NCBI RefSeq assembly: GCF_001027285.1
Contig: NZ_CP011509.1
Span: 9,200,501 to 9,264,500 of the forward strand
Length of the DNA stretch: 64,000 nt
Origin: Archangium gephyra
Lineage (GTDB): Bacteria; Myxococcota; Myxococcia; Myxococcales; Myxococcaceae
Direction: 5' to 3'
Position numbers and translations under genes: made by a program. How positions within the stretch are numbered: position 1 is the stretch's first letter; every line of letters starts with the position of its first letter. The notes beneath the pieces are model-generated. The model searched no databases. It was not told the origin of the DNA and saw nothing but the letters and a program-made list of their open reading frames with translations. This document shows positions 7,801 to 18,490 of the stretch, in pieces.

Positions 7801-9212
7801 GTGCCACGCTGCCCGCAGTGGAGGTGCACGCTTCACCCGAGGTGCGTCCGGGTGCCGTGCTCGCGGTGGTCTCGTCCGCCGCGTTCCTGGCCAGCCTCGA
7901 TCTCTTCATCGTGAACGTGGCGTTCGAGCACCTGGGCCGGAGCTTCCAGGGAGTCTCGCTGGCGGACCTGAGCTGGGTGCTCAACGGGTACGCCATCACC
8001 TACGCGGCGCTGCTCATTCCGCTCGGGCGCCTGGCCGACCGGTTCGGGAGGAAAGCCGGGTTCCTGCTGGGGCTCGGGTTGTTCACGGCCGCGAGCGCGG
8101 CCTGTGCGGCGAGCACGGGGCTGTGGAGCCTGGTCCTCTCGCGAATCGCTCAAGCGGCGGGCGCGGCACTGCTGACGCCCACGAGCCTCGGGCTCCTGCT
8201 CAACGCCACGCCCCCTGAAGGACGGACGCGAGCGGTCAGGATCTGGGCGGCGGTCGGTTCACTGGCCGCCGCGGCCGGACCCGTTGCCGGGGGGCTGCTC
8301 GTCGAGCTCTCGTGGCAATGGGTGTTCCTCGTGAACCTCCCCGTGGGCATCGTCGCGCTCATCGCCGCCGCCCGCATCATCCCGGACTCGCGGGAGGCCG
8401 TGCACGGTCCATTGCCCGATCTGCTCGGCGCGGGACTGCTCGGCATCGCGGTGGGGGCGCTCTCGCTCGCGCTCGACAAGGCACAGGAGTGGGGCTGGAG
8501 CGATGGGCGCACGGGTGTGTCGCTCCTGGTGTCCATCGTGGCGGGAGGGCTGTTCTGGTGGCGCTCCAGCGGACATCCCGCGCCCGTCATCGAGCCCGCG
8601 CTGCTCCGGGTGCGGACCTTCGCCTGGGCCAACCTCGGCGTGTTCCTGTTCAGCGTCGCGTTCGCCGCGAGCCTGCTGACCGGCATCCTGTGGATGCAGC
8701 AGGTGTGGCACTACGCGGGCTTGCGCACGGGCCTGGCGGTCTCTCCCGGCCCGCTGATGGTTCCGGTGTTCGCCACCGTCGCCCAACGCCTCTCGCGCCG
8801 GGTGGGAGCGGGATGGCTCGCGGCCGCGGGATGCGTGTTCTGCGCGGCCGGGGCGCTCCATTCCATGATGAGGGTGGGCGCGGAGCCGGACTACCTGACC
8901 GGGATGCTGCCGGGCTGGCTGCTGACGGGCATCGGCGTCGGACTCGCGATTCCCACGCTGCTGGCCTCGGCCACGGTCGACCTCCCTCCGGCGCGCAGCG
9001 CCACGGGCAGCGCGATCATCAACATGAGCCGGCAGGTCGGAATGGCGCTCGGCGTCAGCCTGCTGGTGGCGCTGGTGGGCGGCTCCGTGGGTGGAGCGCT
9101 GCGGGCGGCGTTCGGGCACGTGTGGATGGCCGCGGCCGTGGTGGCGCTGTGCGCGGCGCCGTTGTGCCTGGGGCTGAACACGTCCAGGATCAGGACTCCT
9201 TCGAGCGCATGA
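7797..9212 (+). CDS. MFS drug-resistance transporter (DHA2, 14-TM type)
   Basis: A 471-residue membrane protein with about 14 hydrophobic segments. The family motif between helices 2 and 3 is present (PLGRLADRFGRK), and the motif C region of antiporters appears as GPVAGGLLVELSWQWVFLVN. The length and the W-rich segment after helix 6 fit the DHA2 (EmrB/QacA) branch of proton-driven multidrug exporters. The start overlaps the thioesterase stop by four bases. The open frame continues upstream, but the ATG at 7797 gives the normal N-terminus. It is likely regulated from the palindrome at 7281-7300. The substrate is unknown. Confidence 0.9.
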   Translation: MSATLPAVEVHASPEVRPGAVLAVVSSAAFLASLDLFIVNVAFEHLGRSFQGVSLADLSWVLNGYAITYAALLIPLGRLADRFGRKAGFLLGLGLFTAASAACAASTGLWSLVLSRIAQAAGAALLTPTSLGLLLNATPPEGRTRAVRIWAAVGSLAAAAGPVAGGLLVELSWQWVFLVNLPVGIVALIAAARIIPDSREAVHGPLPDLLGAGLLGIAVGALSLALDKAQEWGWSDGRTGVSLLVSIVAGGLFWWRSSGHPAPVIEPALLRVRTFAWANLGVFLFSVAFAASLLTGILWMQQVWHYAGLRTGLAVSPGPLMVPVFATVAQRLSRRVGAGWLAAAGCVFCAAGALHSMMRVGAEPDYLTGMLPGWLLTGIGVGLAIPTLLASATVDLPPARSATGSAIINMSRQVGMALGVSLLVALVGGSVGGALRAAFGHVWMAAAVVALCAAPLCLGLNTSRIRTPSSA

Positions 9213-9287
9213 CTTCCTGAGTCGTTTCCCCTGCCCCGCGCCGTGGCGATCGCCTAGGTTCCCCCTGCCTCGACAAGGGGGAACACC

Positions 9288-10274
9288 ATGGCAGCGAAGT
9301 CACCGCGCAAGAAGGCAGCCACCCGCACCACGACGCGCAAGCCCCGCCGCAAGAAGGCCGAGCCCGCCTCCAAGGGCCTCAGTGCCGCCGAGGTGGCGAG
9401 CGAGGCCGCCACGCCTCCCGTCGAGCTGGTGCAGGGCATCCAGGAGGACGGGGGCCAGGTGCTGAGCGTGTACCGGGACCCTCTCGGCGCGCACACGGTG
9501 GTGTTCGCCGCCCTGCCCATCGACAAGGTCGAGCCCACGCCCTACCAGCGCGACCTGTCCGAGCCCCACGTGAAGCGGCTGGCCGGGGCCATGGAGCGGT
9601 TGGATCGCTTCCTGGATCCCATCATCGCCATCCGCAAGGAGGGCCGGTACTGGACGCCCAACGGCAACCACCGGCTCCATGCCTCGAAGCTGCTGGGGGG
9701 CAAGTCCATCATGGCGCTGGTGCTGCCCGAGGAGGACGTGGCCTATCAGATCCTCGCCCTCAACACGGAGAAGGCACACAACCTGAAGGAGCGCTCGCTC
9801 GAGGTCATCCGCATGCACCGGGGCCTCACCGGGGCGCGGGCCGGGCGTGAGTCCGAGTTCGCCCACCTCTTCGAGGAGCCCGCCTTCCTCACGCTGGGAG
9901 CCGCCTACGAGAAGCGGCCGCGCATCTCCGGGGGCGCCTACAACCCCTTCATCAAGCGCGCCGAGTCCTTCCTGGATCTGCCCATGGCCGAGGCCCTCCG
10001 GGTGCGCGAGGCCCGCGCCGACAAGCTGCTGGAGCTGGATGACGCCGTGGCCACCGTGGTGGAGGGCCTCAAGGCGCGCGGCCTGCAGAGCCCCTACCTC
10101 AAGAACTTCGTCGTGGCCCGCATCAACTTCCTGCGCTTCAAGGAGGGGCCCGTCGAGTTCGAGCCCACCGTGGCCCGGATGATCTCCAGCGCGAAGAAGT
10201 TCAACCTGGATAAGGTGAACCGCGAGGACATCGGCCGGATGAGCGGACCCCTCCTGGCCGAGGATTCGGAATAA
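9288..10274 (+). CDS. ParB/Srx-fold domain protein without a DNA-binding domain
   Basis: A 328-residue protein. The first 40 residues are a Lys/Arg-rich tail like those of DNA-binding or nucleoid proteins. From about residue 80 it carries a ParB-type N-terminal fold: PIDKVEPTPYQRDLSEPHVK, then an I-A-I-R-K segment, and NGNHRLHASKLLG in the place of the ParB GERRxRA motif. The helix-turn-helix core of true chromosome-partition ParB is not evident, and no parS site or parA is nearby. It may be a stand-alone CTP/nucleotide-binding ParB-like regulator, and its role is unknown. It precedes the response regulator by 22 bases and may be co-transcribed with it. Confidence 0.75.
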   Translation: MAAKSPRKKAATRTTTRKPRRKKAEPASKGLSAAEVASEAATPPVELVQGIQEDGGQVLSVYRDPLGAHTVVFAALPIDKVEPTPYQRDLSEPHVKRLAGAMERLDRFLDPIIAIRKEGRYWTPNGNHRLHASKLLGGKSIMALVLPEEDVAYQILALNTEKAHNLKERSLEVIRMHRGLTGARAGRESEFAHLFEEPAFLTLGAAYEKRPRISGGAYNPFIKRAESFLDLPMAEALRVREARADKLLELDDAVATVVEGLKARGLQSPYLKNFVVARINFLRFKEGPVEFEPTVARMISSAKKFNLDKVNREDIGRMSGPLLAEDSE

Positions 10275-10296
10275 GGATTGCAAGGCAGCCAGCGCC

Positions 10297-11706
<1,410 letters not shown>

Positions 11707-11851
11707 CAGCCCGTCAGGCTCTCTGCTCGGCCGCTGACATTTTGTCCCACGCCGCCGCGACGCCCGCTTCTGCCACCAGCGGCCCGGCTTATTCCGGAAT
11801 GAATTCAAGGACTTGGCTGTAAGGCTCGGGCTGCCCGCCCCCCCGCGCGGG

Positions 11852-11867
11852 TGGCACCCCGCTTGCT
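11852..11867 (+). promoter_or_regulatory. Sigma-54 (-24/-12) promoter of the type II secretion operon
   Basis: The sequence reads TGGCAC-N5-TTGCT. GG of the -24 box and GC of the -12 box are separated by exactly ten bases, as the sigma-54 consensus requires. It lies 32 bases upstream of the gspC ATG, which places transcription start near 11878. The preceding gene encodes a sigma-54 activator. Confidence 0.78.
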
Positions 11868-11898
11868 CAATCCCGGGTAGGCCCTCTCTGGACGAGTG

Positions 11899-12810
11899 AT
11901 GGAACTCTTCTTCCGCAAGTACTTCTGGACCGTGAATCTGGTCTTCATCCTGCTGGTCGCCCTGTTGGCGGCGCGCACGGTGAACCTGTTCGTCGAGTCC
12001 GCCCTCACCCCTCTTCCGTCGGGCGAGGTGTCGGCACGGCAGAAGGCGAAGCCGACAGTGGCGTTGGCCTCGCTGGATCTCAAGCGCCTGTCGGACCTCA
12101 CCGGTGTGGCCATCCCCGAGCCCGAACCCGTGGTGGCCGAGCCCTCCGGCCAGCCCGAGGTGGATCCCAACGCCGCCCCCGTGAAGAGCGGTCTGCGGGT
12201 GAAGCTGCTGGGCACCCTGGTGGCCAGCGACAAGCTGTGGTCCGTGTCCTCGGTGCAGGACATGAACAACCAGCGCTCCACCACGTACATGGTGGGCGAC
12301 CGCATCCAGGGCGCCGAGGTCATCGACATCGAGCGCGAGCGCGTCATCATCATCAACGCCGGCCGCAAGGAATACATCGACAACCAGCCGGGTGACGGCG
12401 CCAACGTGGCCGCCTACACCCCGCCGCCGGTGCCCGCCGGGCCCGCCGTGCAGGCCCCTCCCAATGGCAGCGGCATCCGCGCCATGAGCGAGAACGACTA
12501 CGAGGTGCCTCGCGCGGAGATCGATCGCACGCTGGCCAACCTCAACGACGTGGCCATGCAGGCGCGCATCGTGCCGGCCTTCAAGGACGGCCAGGCCCAG
12601 GGCTTCAAGCTCTTCTCCATCCGTCCCGACTCCATCTACTCGAAGATCGGTGTCCAGAACGGCGACGTCATCAAGCGCATCAACGGCTTCGAGCTCAACA
12701 GCCCGGAGAAGGCCCTCGAGGTCTACACCAAGCTGAAGGAAGCCTCGCGGATCGAGATCGAGCTGGAGCGCAACGGTTCGAGCGTCCGCAAGAACTACAC
12801 CATTCGCTAA
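11899..12810 (+). CDS. gspC: Type II secretion protein GspC
   Basis: A 303-residue inner-membrane clamp protein. One transmembrane segment covers about residues 10-28 (WTVNLVFILLVALLAARTV). A homology region follows (about 90-165, VKLLGTLVASDKLWSVSSVQ), which in this family contacts the N0 domain of the secretin. The C-terminal part (about 205-303) is PDZ-like, with GFKLFSIRPDSIYSKIGVQN and GDVIKRINGFEL. A GTG codon directly precedes the ATG, so the start could be one codon earlier. It is the first gene of the T2SS operon and stands directly behind the sigma-54 promoter. GspD follows after 21 bases. Confidence 0.93.
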   Translation: MELFFRKYFWTVNLVFILLVALLAARTVNLFVESALTPLPSGEVSARQKAKPTVALASLDLKRLSDLTGVAIPEPEPVVAEPSGQPEVDPNAAPVKSGLRVKLLGTLVASDKLWSVSSVQDMNNQRSTTYMVGDRIQGAEVIDIERERVIIINAGRKEYIDNQPGDGANVAAYTPPPVPAGPAVQAPPNGSGIRAMSENDYEVPRAEIDRTLANLNDVAMQARIVPAFKDGQAQGFKLFSIRPDSIYSKIGVQNGDVIKRINGFELNSPEKALEVYTKLKEASRIEIELERNGSSVRKNYTIR

Positions 12811-12831
12811 CCCGCATTACCCCGCCCCTCC

Positions 12832-15354
12832 ATGAAGACGCTTCCGTCCTGGTTGCTCCTGCTGTGCCTGGCGATCGCCGCGCCCGCCCTGGCGCAGCGC
12901 CGCCCCGGTCCACCTCCGCCCGCGGGAAGTCCCGCCGAGCGGGAGATCACCCCTCAGACGACCCCCGAAGGTGGAAGCGCCGGCGTGCGCCAGACGCCCA
13001 CGTGCGAAGAGGTCCGCCGCCGCGCCCGCTACGGCATCTACTTCGACAAGGTGGACATCGAGAAGCTGGTGCAGACCGTGTCGGACGCGACCTGCCGGAC
13101 GTTCATCCTCCCGGAGAACGTGCGCGGGAAGATCTCCATCATCGGCCCGGAGAACGGGCGCGTGGAGGTGGACGCGGATCAGTTCTACGCCGCCTTCCTC
13201 GCGGCGCTGGATGCCAACGGCCTGTCCGTCTACCAGCACGGCCGCTTCCTGAAGATCGTGGACAAGCGCGCCGCCAAGCAGAACCCCATCCCCACGCTGG
13301 TGGATCCGGACGCGACGTACACCACCAACGAGCAGATGATCACCAAGCTGTTCCGCATCAAGAACGTGGAGGTGGAGCCTCTGCGCGGGGTGCTGCAGCA
13401 GCTGGTGTCCAAGGACGGCGACACCATCCCGTACCCGCCGGACATCGTCATCATCAACGACGTGGGATCCAACGTGCACCGGCTCGAGCGCATCATCGAT
13501 CAGCTCGACACGCGCGCGGCCAGTGACGAGGTGCGCATCATCCAGGTGCAGTACGCCACCGCGCAGGACGTGGCCGCCACGGTGCAGAAGCTCTTCGAGC
13601 AGAAGGGCGGCGGAGGCCGTCCCGGCGCCAACCGCTCCGGCCCTCCCGCGGTGATGCCCCCCGGCGGCCCGGACGCCGTCCCCATGCCCGGGCCCGAGGG
13701 CAGCAGCGGCTCCGGCGGCCCGGTGACCTTCTCGCAGATCATCCCCGACGAGCGCACCAACAAGCTCATCGTCGTGGCCAGCCCCGCCGCCTTCGAGCGC
13801 ATCCAGGGCATGGTGCGCGAGCTGGACATCCCCACCGCCGGCACCGAGCGCATCAACGTCTACCCGCTGGAGAACGCCAACGCGGAGGAGATCGCCAGCA
13901 CGCTGCAGACGCTGTCGCAGGGTACCTCCAGCCGTCCACGCTCCCCCGTCCCCTCGCCTCCTCCGGGCGTGCCCCGCCCCGGTGGCACCACGGGTGGCGG
14001 CTCCGCCGAGCTGTTCGCCGGTGAGGTGAAGATCTCCGCCGACAAGGGCACCAACTCGCTCGTCATCATCGCCAGCCAGAGCGACTACCGCAGCCTGGTG
14101 CGCGTCATCCGCGAGCTGGACAAGGCGCGGCGTCAGGTGTTCGTCGAGGCCGTCATCATGGAGGTCAACCTGGACCGCAACAACGAGTTCGGGCTGAACC
14201 TGCACAGCGGCTACTCGCTGGGCACCCCGCTGGGCACCGGCTCCGGCATCCTCGGCACCAAGTACTCCACGCAGGGCCTGCCCCCGTCCTTCTCGCTCGC
14301 CAACCTGGCCAGCTTCGGCGGCTTCCTCGCCGGCCTGCAGGGCCCCGTCATCCCCGAGCTGAAGAACCTGGGCATCGACATCCCCGCCTTCGGCGTGGTG
14401 CTGCATGCCTTCCAGCAGAGCTCGGACGTCAACGTGCTCTCCACCCCGCACATCCTCACCAGCGACAACGAGGAGGCGGAGATCACCGTGGGCCAGAACG
14501 TGCCCTTCCAGTCCGGCTTCTCGCCCTCGTCGCTGGGCACGGGCCTGGGCACCGCGGGCGGCGCCACCGGTGGCCTCAGCCCGTCGCTGCTGGGCGGCCT
14601 GGGCGGCCTGGGCAGCCTCTACGCCCCCATCACCCGCCAGAACGTGGAGCTCAAGCTCACCGTCAAGCCGCAGATCAACGAGAGCGACTACATCCGCATG
14701 ACCATCTCCGAGCAGACGGAGGAGATCGCCTCGACGGATCCCGTGCTCGGTCCCACCACCTCCAAGCGCAGCGCCAAGACGACGGTGGTGGCCAAGGATC
14801 AGGAGACGGTGGTCATCGGCGGCATCATGCAGGAGCGCACCCTCGAGTCCGTGGCCAAGGTGCCCATCCTGGGTGACGTGCCCCTGCTGGGCCACCTCTT
14901 CCGTCAGACGAACAAGCGCAAGACGAAGACGAACCTGCTGCTCTTCCTCACGCCCCACATCATCCGGGACCAGTCGGACTTCCGGCGCATCTTCGAGCGC
15001 AAGATGGCCGAGCGGCAGCAGTTCGTGGAGCAGTTCTACGGCCAGGTGGCCGGCTACGACGTGCCGGTGGACTTCAGCCGCAAGAGCGGGCCCCTGGGCC
15101 GCATGCGCCGCGTGCTGTCCACCGAGGAGCAGAAGGTGGAGAACGGCGGTCCCGGCCAGCCCGGTGAGCGCGTCCTGCGGCCGGCCAACCCGGCGGCTGG
15201 CTCCACGCAGCCCTCTTCCCCCGGCGGGGAAGTCTCGCCAGGAGCGGGGGGTTCCTTGACTCCGGCGGCGGAGCCGGTCCCCGTGCAGCCTCCGCCCGCG
15301 CCCGAGGATTCGGAGCGCCTGCGCATCCAGCCGGACACCGGGGACGAGAGATAG
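12832..15354 (+). CDS. gspD: Type II secretion outer-membrane secretin GspD
   Basis: An 840-residue secretin forming the outer-membrane channel. The Sec signal is MKTLPSWLLLLCLAIAAPAL, then AQ. The periplasmic N0 domain starts near residue 60 (YGIYFDKVDIEKLVQTVSDA), and repeated KH-like N1-N3 domains follow, separated by Pro/Gly-rich linkers (about 255-300 and 360-395). The secretin domain (about 420-720) contains VFVEAVIMEVNLDRN, VPILGDVPLLGHLFR and the terminal LLLFLTPHIIRD. A Pro-rich tail follows. It is longer than the roughly 650-700 residues of enterobacterial GspD, mainly because of the linkers and tail. No pilotin gene is adjacent. Confidence 0.96.
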   Translation: MKTLPSWLLLLCLAIAAPALAQRRPGPPPPAGSPAEREITPQTTPEGGSAGVRQTPTCEEVRRRARYGIYFDKVDIEKLVQTVSDATCRTFILPENVRGKISIIGPENGRVEVDADQFYAAFLAALDANGLSVYQHGRFLKIVDKRAAKQNPIPTLVDPDATYTTNEQMITKLFRIKNVEVEPLRGVLQQLVSKDGDTIPYPPDIVIINDVGSNVHRLERIIDQLDTRAASDEVRIIQVQYATAQDVAATVQKLFEQKGGGGRPGANRSGPPAVMPPGGPDAVPMPGPEGSSGSGGPVTFSQIIPDERTNKLIVVASPAAFERIQGMVRELDIPTAGTERINVYPLENANAEEIASTLQTLSQGTSSRPRSPVPSPPPGVPRPGGTTGGGSAELFAGEVKISADKGTNSLVIIASQSDYRSLVRVIRELDKARRQVFVEAVIMEVNLDRNNEFGLNLHSGYSLGTPLGTGSGILGTKYSTQGLPPSFSLANLASFGGFLAGLQGPVIPELKNLGIDIPAFGVVLHAFQQSSDVNVLSTPHILTSDNEEAEITVGQNVPFQSGFSPSSLGTGLGTAGGATGGLSPSLLGGLGGLGSLYAPITRQNVELKLTVKPQINESDYIRMTISEQTEEIASTDPVLGPTTSKRSAKTTVVAKDQETVVIGGIMQERTLESVAKVPILGDVPLLGHLFRQTNKRKTKTNLLLFLTPHIIRDQSDFRRIFERKMAERQQFVEQFYGQVAGYDVPVDFSRKSGPLGRMRRVLSTEEQKVENGGPGQPGERVLRPANPAAGSTQPSSPGGEVSPGAGGSLTPAAEPVPVQPPPAPEDSERLRIQPDTGDER

Positions 15355-15357
15355 ATC

Positions 15358-17154
15358 ATGAGCCTGCTCGCTGACGCCCCACTCGCCAAGCCCGCGGCCG
15401 ACGCCGCCACCCAGGTCGTCTCCCACGGCCCCGCCTTCCTGTGCGGCCGGCCCCTGGGGGAGATCCTCCGCCACACCCGCGGTCTCCCGGAGGACAAGCT
15501 GCAGGAGGCGCTCCAGATCCAGGCCGAGAAGGGCGGCCGGCTGGGCGAAGTCCTGGTGGGCATGAAGGTCATCAGCGAGGAGGACGTGGCCAAGGCGCTC
15601 GGCCTCCAGCTCGATCTGCCCTACCTCGCGCGCATCTTCCTGGAGGAGGTGGACGCCGAGCTGATCAAGCGGATGCCCATCAACTTCGCCAAGCAGGCGC
15701 GCATCCTCCCCCTGTCCGTGGACGGGGACGCGGTGGCCCTCGCGGTGGCGGATCCGCTGGACACCACCGTGCTGGACCATGCACGCATGCTGCTGGGCCG
15801 GGACATCCAGCCGCGCATCGCGCTCGCCTCCACCATCGTGGACGCCATCAACAGCGTCTACGACCGCGCCACCAACGAGGCCGAGCAGCTCGTGGACGAG
15901 CTGCATGCGACGGATCTGGACTCGCTCGCCCAGGAGATCGAGGAGGTCAAGGACCTGCTCAACGACGAGGGTGACGAGGCGCCCATCATCCGCCTCATCA
16001 ACTCCGTGCTCTTCCGCGCCGCCAAGGAGCGCGCGAGCGACATCCACATCGAGCCCATGGAGCGCGAGCTCCTGGTGCGCTTCCGCGTGGACGGCGTGCT
16101 GCAGGAGATCATCAAGCCGCCCAAGCGCTACCAGAACGCGATCGTCGGCCGTGTGAAGGTGATGGGCCAGCTCAACATCGCGGAGAAGCGCCTGCCCCAG
16201 GACGGCCGCATCCGCATCAAGCTGGCCGGACGCGACATCGACATCCGTCTGTCCACCATCCCCACCACCTACGGCGAGCGCATCGTCATGCGCTTGCTCG
16301 ACAAGAACACCACGCTGCTGGATCTGACCGAGCTGGGCATGGCGTCCCAGATGCTCGCGCAGATGGAGCACGTCATCCGCCGCCCGCACGGCATCGTCCT
16401 GGTGACGGGCCCCACCGGTAGCGGCAAGACGACCACGCTCTACGGCGCGCTCTCGCGCATCAACACCCCGGACCTCAACATCCTCACCGTCGAGGATCCG
16501 GTGGAGTACCAGCTCAAGGGCATTGGCCAGATGGCCATCAGCCCGAAGATCGGCCTCACCTTCGCCCAGGGCCTGCGCTCCTTCCTCCGCCAGGACCCGG
16601 ACGTCATCATGGTCGGCGAAATCCGCGACAAGGAGACGGCGGAGATCGCCATCCAGGCGTCGCTGACGGGCCACCTGGTGTTCTCCACGGTGCACACCAA
16701 CGACGCGGCCAGCGCCATCACCCGTCTGGTGGACATGGGCGTGGAGCCCTTCCTCGTGGCCTCCTCGCTCACGGCCGTGCTCGCCCAGCGCCTGGTGCGC
16801 CGCGTGTGCCCGGACTGCCGGGTGCAGTACTCACCCACCGATGAGGAGCTCAAGGAGCTCACCCTCAACCGCGCGACGCTCAAGGAGCGCTACGGGGTGG
16901 AGAAGATCTACAAGGCCACCGGCTGCCCCTCGTGCAACCAGAACGGCTACCGCGGCCGCACCGGTATCTACGAGCTGCTGCTGGTGGATGACACCGTGCG
17001 CCAGCTGGCCCTGAAGAACGTGGACGCCTCCACCATCAAGAAGGCCGCCATGAGCCACGGCATGCTCACCCTGCTGGATGACGGCGCTCGCAAGATTGCC
17101 CTGGGCGAGACCACCATCGCCGAAGTGCTCAGCATCACCCAGGAAGACCTCTAA
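15358..17154 (+). CDS. gspE: Type II secretion assembly ATPase GspE
   Basis: A 598-residue hexameric ATPase that powers pseudopilus assembly from the cytoplasmic face. An N1E domain lies near residues 30-100 (LGEILRHTRGLPEDKLQEAL). The catalytic core has Walker A GPTGSGKTTT near 350, an Asp box, Walker B LRQDPDVIMVGEIRD, and the His box STVHTND. A four-Cys zinc motif (CPDC near 483 and CPSC near 522) identifies it as GspE/PilB rather than PilT. It begins three bases after the gspD stop. A large hairpin follows before gspF (17161-17206). Confidence 0.97.
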   Translation: MSLLADAPLAKPAADAATQVVSHGPAFLCGRPLGEILRHTRGLPEDKLQEALQIQAEKGGRLGEVLVGMKVISEEDVAKALGLQLDLPYLARIFLEEVDAELIKRMPINFAKQARILPLSVDGDAVALAVADPLDTTVLDHARMLLGRDIQPRIALASTIVDAINSVYDRATNEAEQLVDELHATDLDSLAQEIEEVKDLLNDEGDEAPIIRLINSVLFRAAKERASDIHIEPMERELLVRFRVDGVLQEIIKPPKRYQNAIVGRVKVMGQLNIAEKRLPQDGRIRIKLAGRDIDIRLSTIPTTYGERIVMRLLDKNTTLLDLTELGMASQMLAQMEHVIRRPHGIVLVTGPTGSGKTTTLYGALSRINTPDLNILTVEDPVEYQLKGIGQMAISPKIGLTFAQGLRSFLRQDPDVIMVGEIRDKETAEIAIQASLTGHLVFSTVHTNDAASAITRLVDMGVEPFLVASSLTAVLAQRLVRRVCPDCRVQYSPTDEELKELTLNRATLKERYGVEKIYKATGCPSCNQNGYRGRTGIYELLLVDDTVRQLALKNVDASTIKKAAMSHGMLTLLDDGARKIALGETTIAEVLSITQEDL

Positions 17155-17160
17155 CGGACT

Positions 17161-17206
17161 CGCGCCCCCCCTCTCCCGGAAGGGAGAGGCTCGGGGCGCG
17201 GTTTTA
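17161..17206 (+). terminator. Intra-operon hairpin between gspE and gspF
   Basis: Outer arms CGCGCCCC and GGGGCGCG (17161-17168 and 17193-17200) enclose inner arms CCTCTCCC and GGGAGAGG, followed by GTTTTA. It looks like an attenuator or partial terminator within an otherwise tight operon. The core is one copy of a dispersed repeat also seen at 28795-28829 and 46010-46144. Confidence 0.6.
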
Positions 17207-17220
17207 CTCCGCGACCCACC

Positions 17221-18477
17221 ATGCCAGTCTTCGAGTACAAGGCCCTTGATCAGGCCGGAAAACCCATCCGCGGAATGCTGGAGGCGGACTCGCCGAAAAC
17301 CCTGCGCTCGCAGCTGCGCAAGGACGGCAAGTTCCTCACGGAGGTCCTCGGCCAGGCCGAGGGCGGCCGTGCCGCCGTGCGCAAGGGCGCCAACGCGGCC
17401 CAGGCGGACCGCGAGGTCAACTTCGGCAAGATGGCCCGTGGCCGCATCACCACGGACGACATCGCCATCACCACGCGCCAGCTGGCCACCCTGCTGGGCG
17501 CCGGCGTGACGCTGGTCGAGTCGCTCTCCGCCCTGGTGGACCAGGTGGAGAAGGAGCGGCTGAAGATCATCCTCTCCGAGGTGAAGAGCCGCGTGAACGA
17601 GGGCGCCTCCCTGGCGGACGCGCTCGCCGTGCACCAGAAGGTGTTCGGCTCGCTCTACGTGAACATGATTCGCGCCGGCGAGCACTCGGGCGCGCTCGAT
17701 GCCGTGCTGCTGCGTCTGGCCGACTTCACCGAGAGCCAGTCCAAGCTGCAGCAGAAGATCATCGGCACGATGACCTACCCGGCCATCATGATGCTGGTGG
17801 GCGCCGGCATCCTCACCATGCTGATGGTGGTCGTCATCCCGAAGGTCACGAAGATCTTCACCACGATGAAGGCCACCCTGCCCATCACCACCCGCATGCT
17901 CATCTGGGGCAGCAACTTCCTGCGGGACTGGTGGTTCATCATCTTCCCGCTCATCGCGGCCATCATCTTCTCGTCCGTCACCTACTTCCGCAGCCCCAAG
18001 GGCAAGCCGGTGTGGGACCGCTTCGCCCTGAAGGCGCCCATCTTCGGCAGCCTGCTGCGCCTGCTGGCCATCTCGCGCTTCGCCCGCACGCTGGCCACGC
18101 TGCTCAAGAGCGGCGTGCCCCTGCTGACGGCCATGGACATCACCCGGGCCGTCATCACCAACTCCATCCTGGCCGACGTGGTGGAGAAGGCCCGCGATGC
18201 CATCCGCGAGGGCGAGAGCATCGCCACGCCCATCAAGCGCTCGGGTGAGTTTCCGCCGCTCGTGTACCACATGATCGCCATCGGTGAGCGCTCCGGCCAG
18301 CTCGAGGACATGCTCCTGTCGGTGGCCGACAGCTACGAGAACCAGGTGAACGTGCGCATCGGCGCCCTCACCTCCATGCTCGAGCCGCTGCTCACCGTGT
18401 TCATGGGCGTAATCATTGCATTCGTGGCCTTCTCGGTCCTGATGCCGATTCTGCAGGTGAACTCGGCCATCCGGTAA
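17221..18477 (+). CDS. gspF: Type II secretion inner-membrane platform protein GspF
   Basis: A 418-residue platform protein of the PilC/GspF family, which anchors the GspE ATPase and the pseudopilus base. The start MPVFEYKALDQAGKPIRG is characteristic. Two repeated cytoplasmic T2SF domains are visible (ITTRQLATLLGAGVTLVESL near 82-101 and RFARTLATLLKSGVPLLTAM near 283-302), each followed by membrane segments. There are three hydrophobic segments in total: about 175-205, 235-255 and 385-410. It is separated from gspE by the hairpin at 17161-17206, so its dose may differ from that of gspC-E. Confidence 0.96.
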   Translation: MPVFEYKALDQAGKPIRGMLEADSPKTLRSQLRKDGKFLTEVLGQAEGGRAAVRKGANAAQADREVNFGKMARGRITTDDIAITTRQLATLLGAGVTLVESLSALVDQVEKERLKIILSEVKSRVNEGASLADALAVHQKVFGSLYVNMIRAGEHSGALDAVLLRLADFTESQSKLQQKIIGTMTYPAIMMLVGAGILTMLMVVVIPKVTKIFTTMKATLPITTRMLIWGSNFLRDWWFIIFPLIAAIIFSSVTYFRSPKGKPVWDRFALKAPIFGSLLRLLAISRFARTLATLLKSGVPLLTAMDITRAVITNSILADVVEKARDAIREGESIATPIKRSGEFPPLVYHMIAIGERSGQLEDMLLSVADSYENQVNVRIGALTSMLEPLLTVFMGVIIAFVAFSVLMPILQVNSAIR

Positions 18478-18490
18478 CGGAGGCTTCCCG

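Noticed and set aside
12817-16695. Very long open frame on the minus strand opposite gspC-E
   Set aside because: High GC keeps the antisense frame open. The His/Leu/Val/Glu-rich composition has no domain, and the plus-strand genes are unmistakable.
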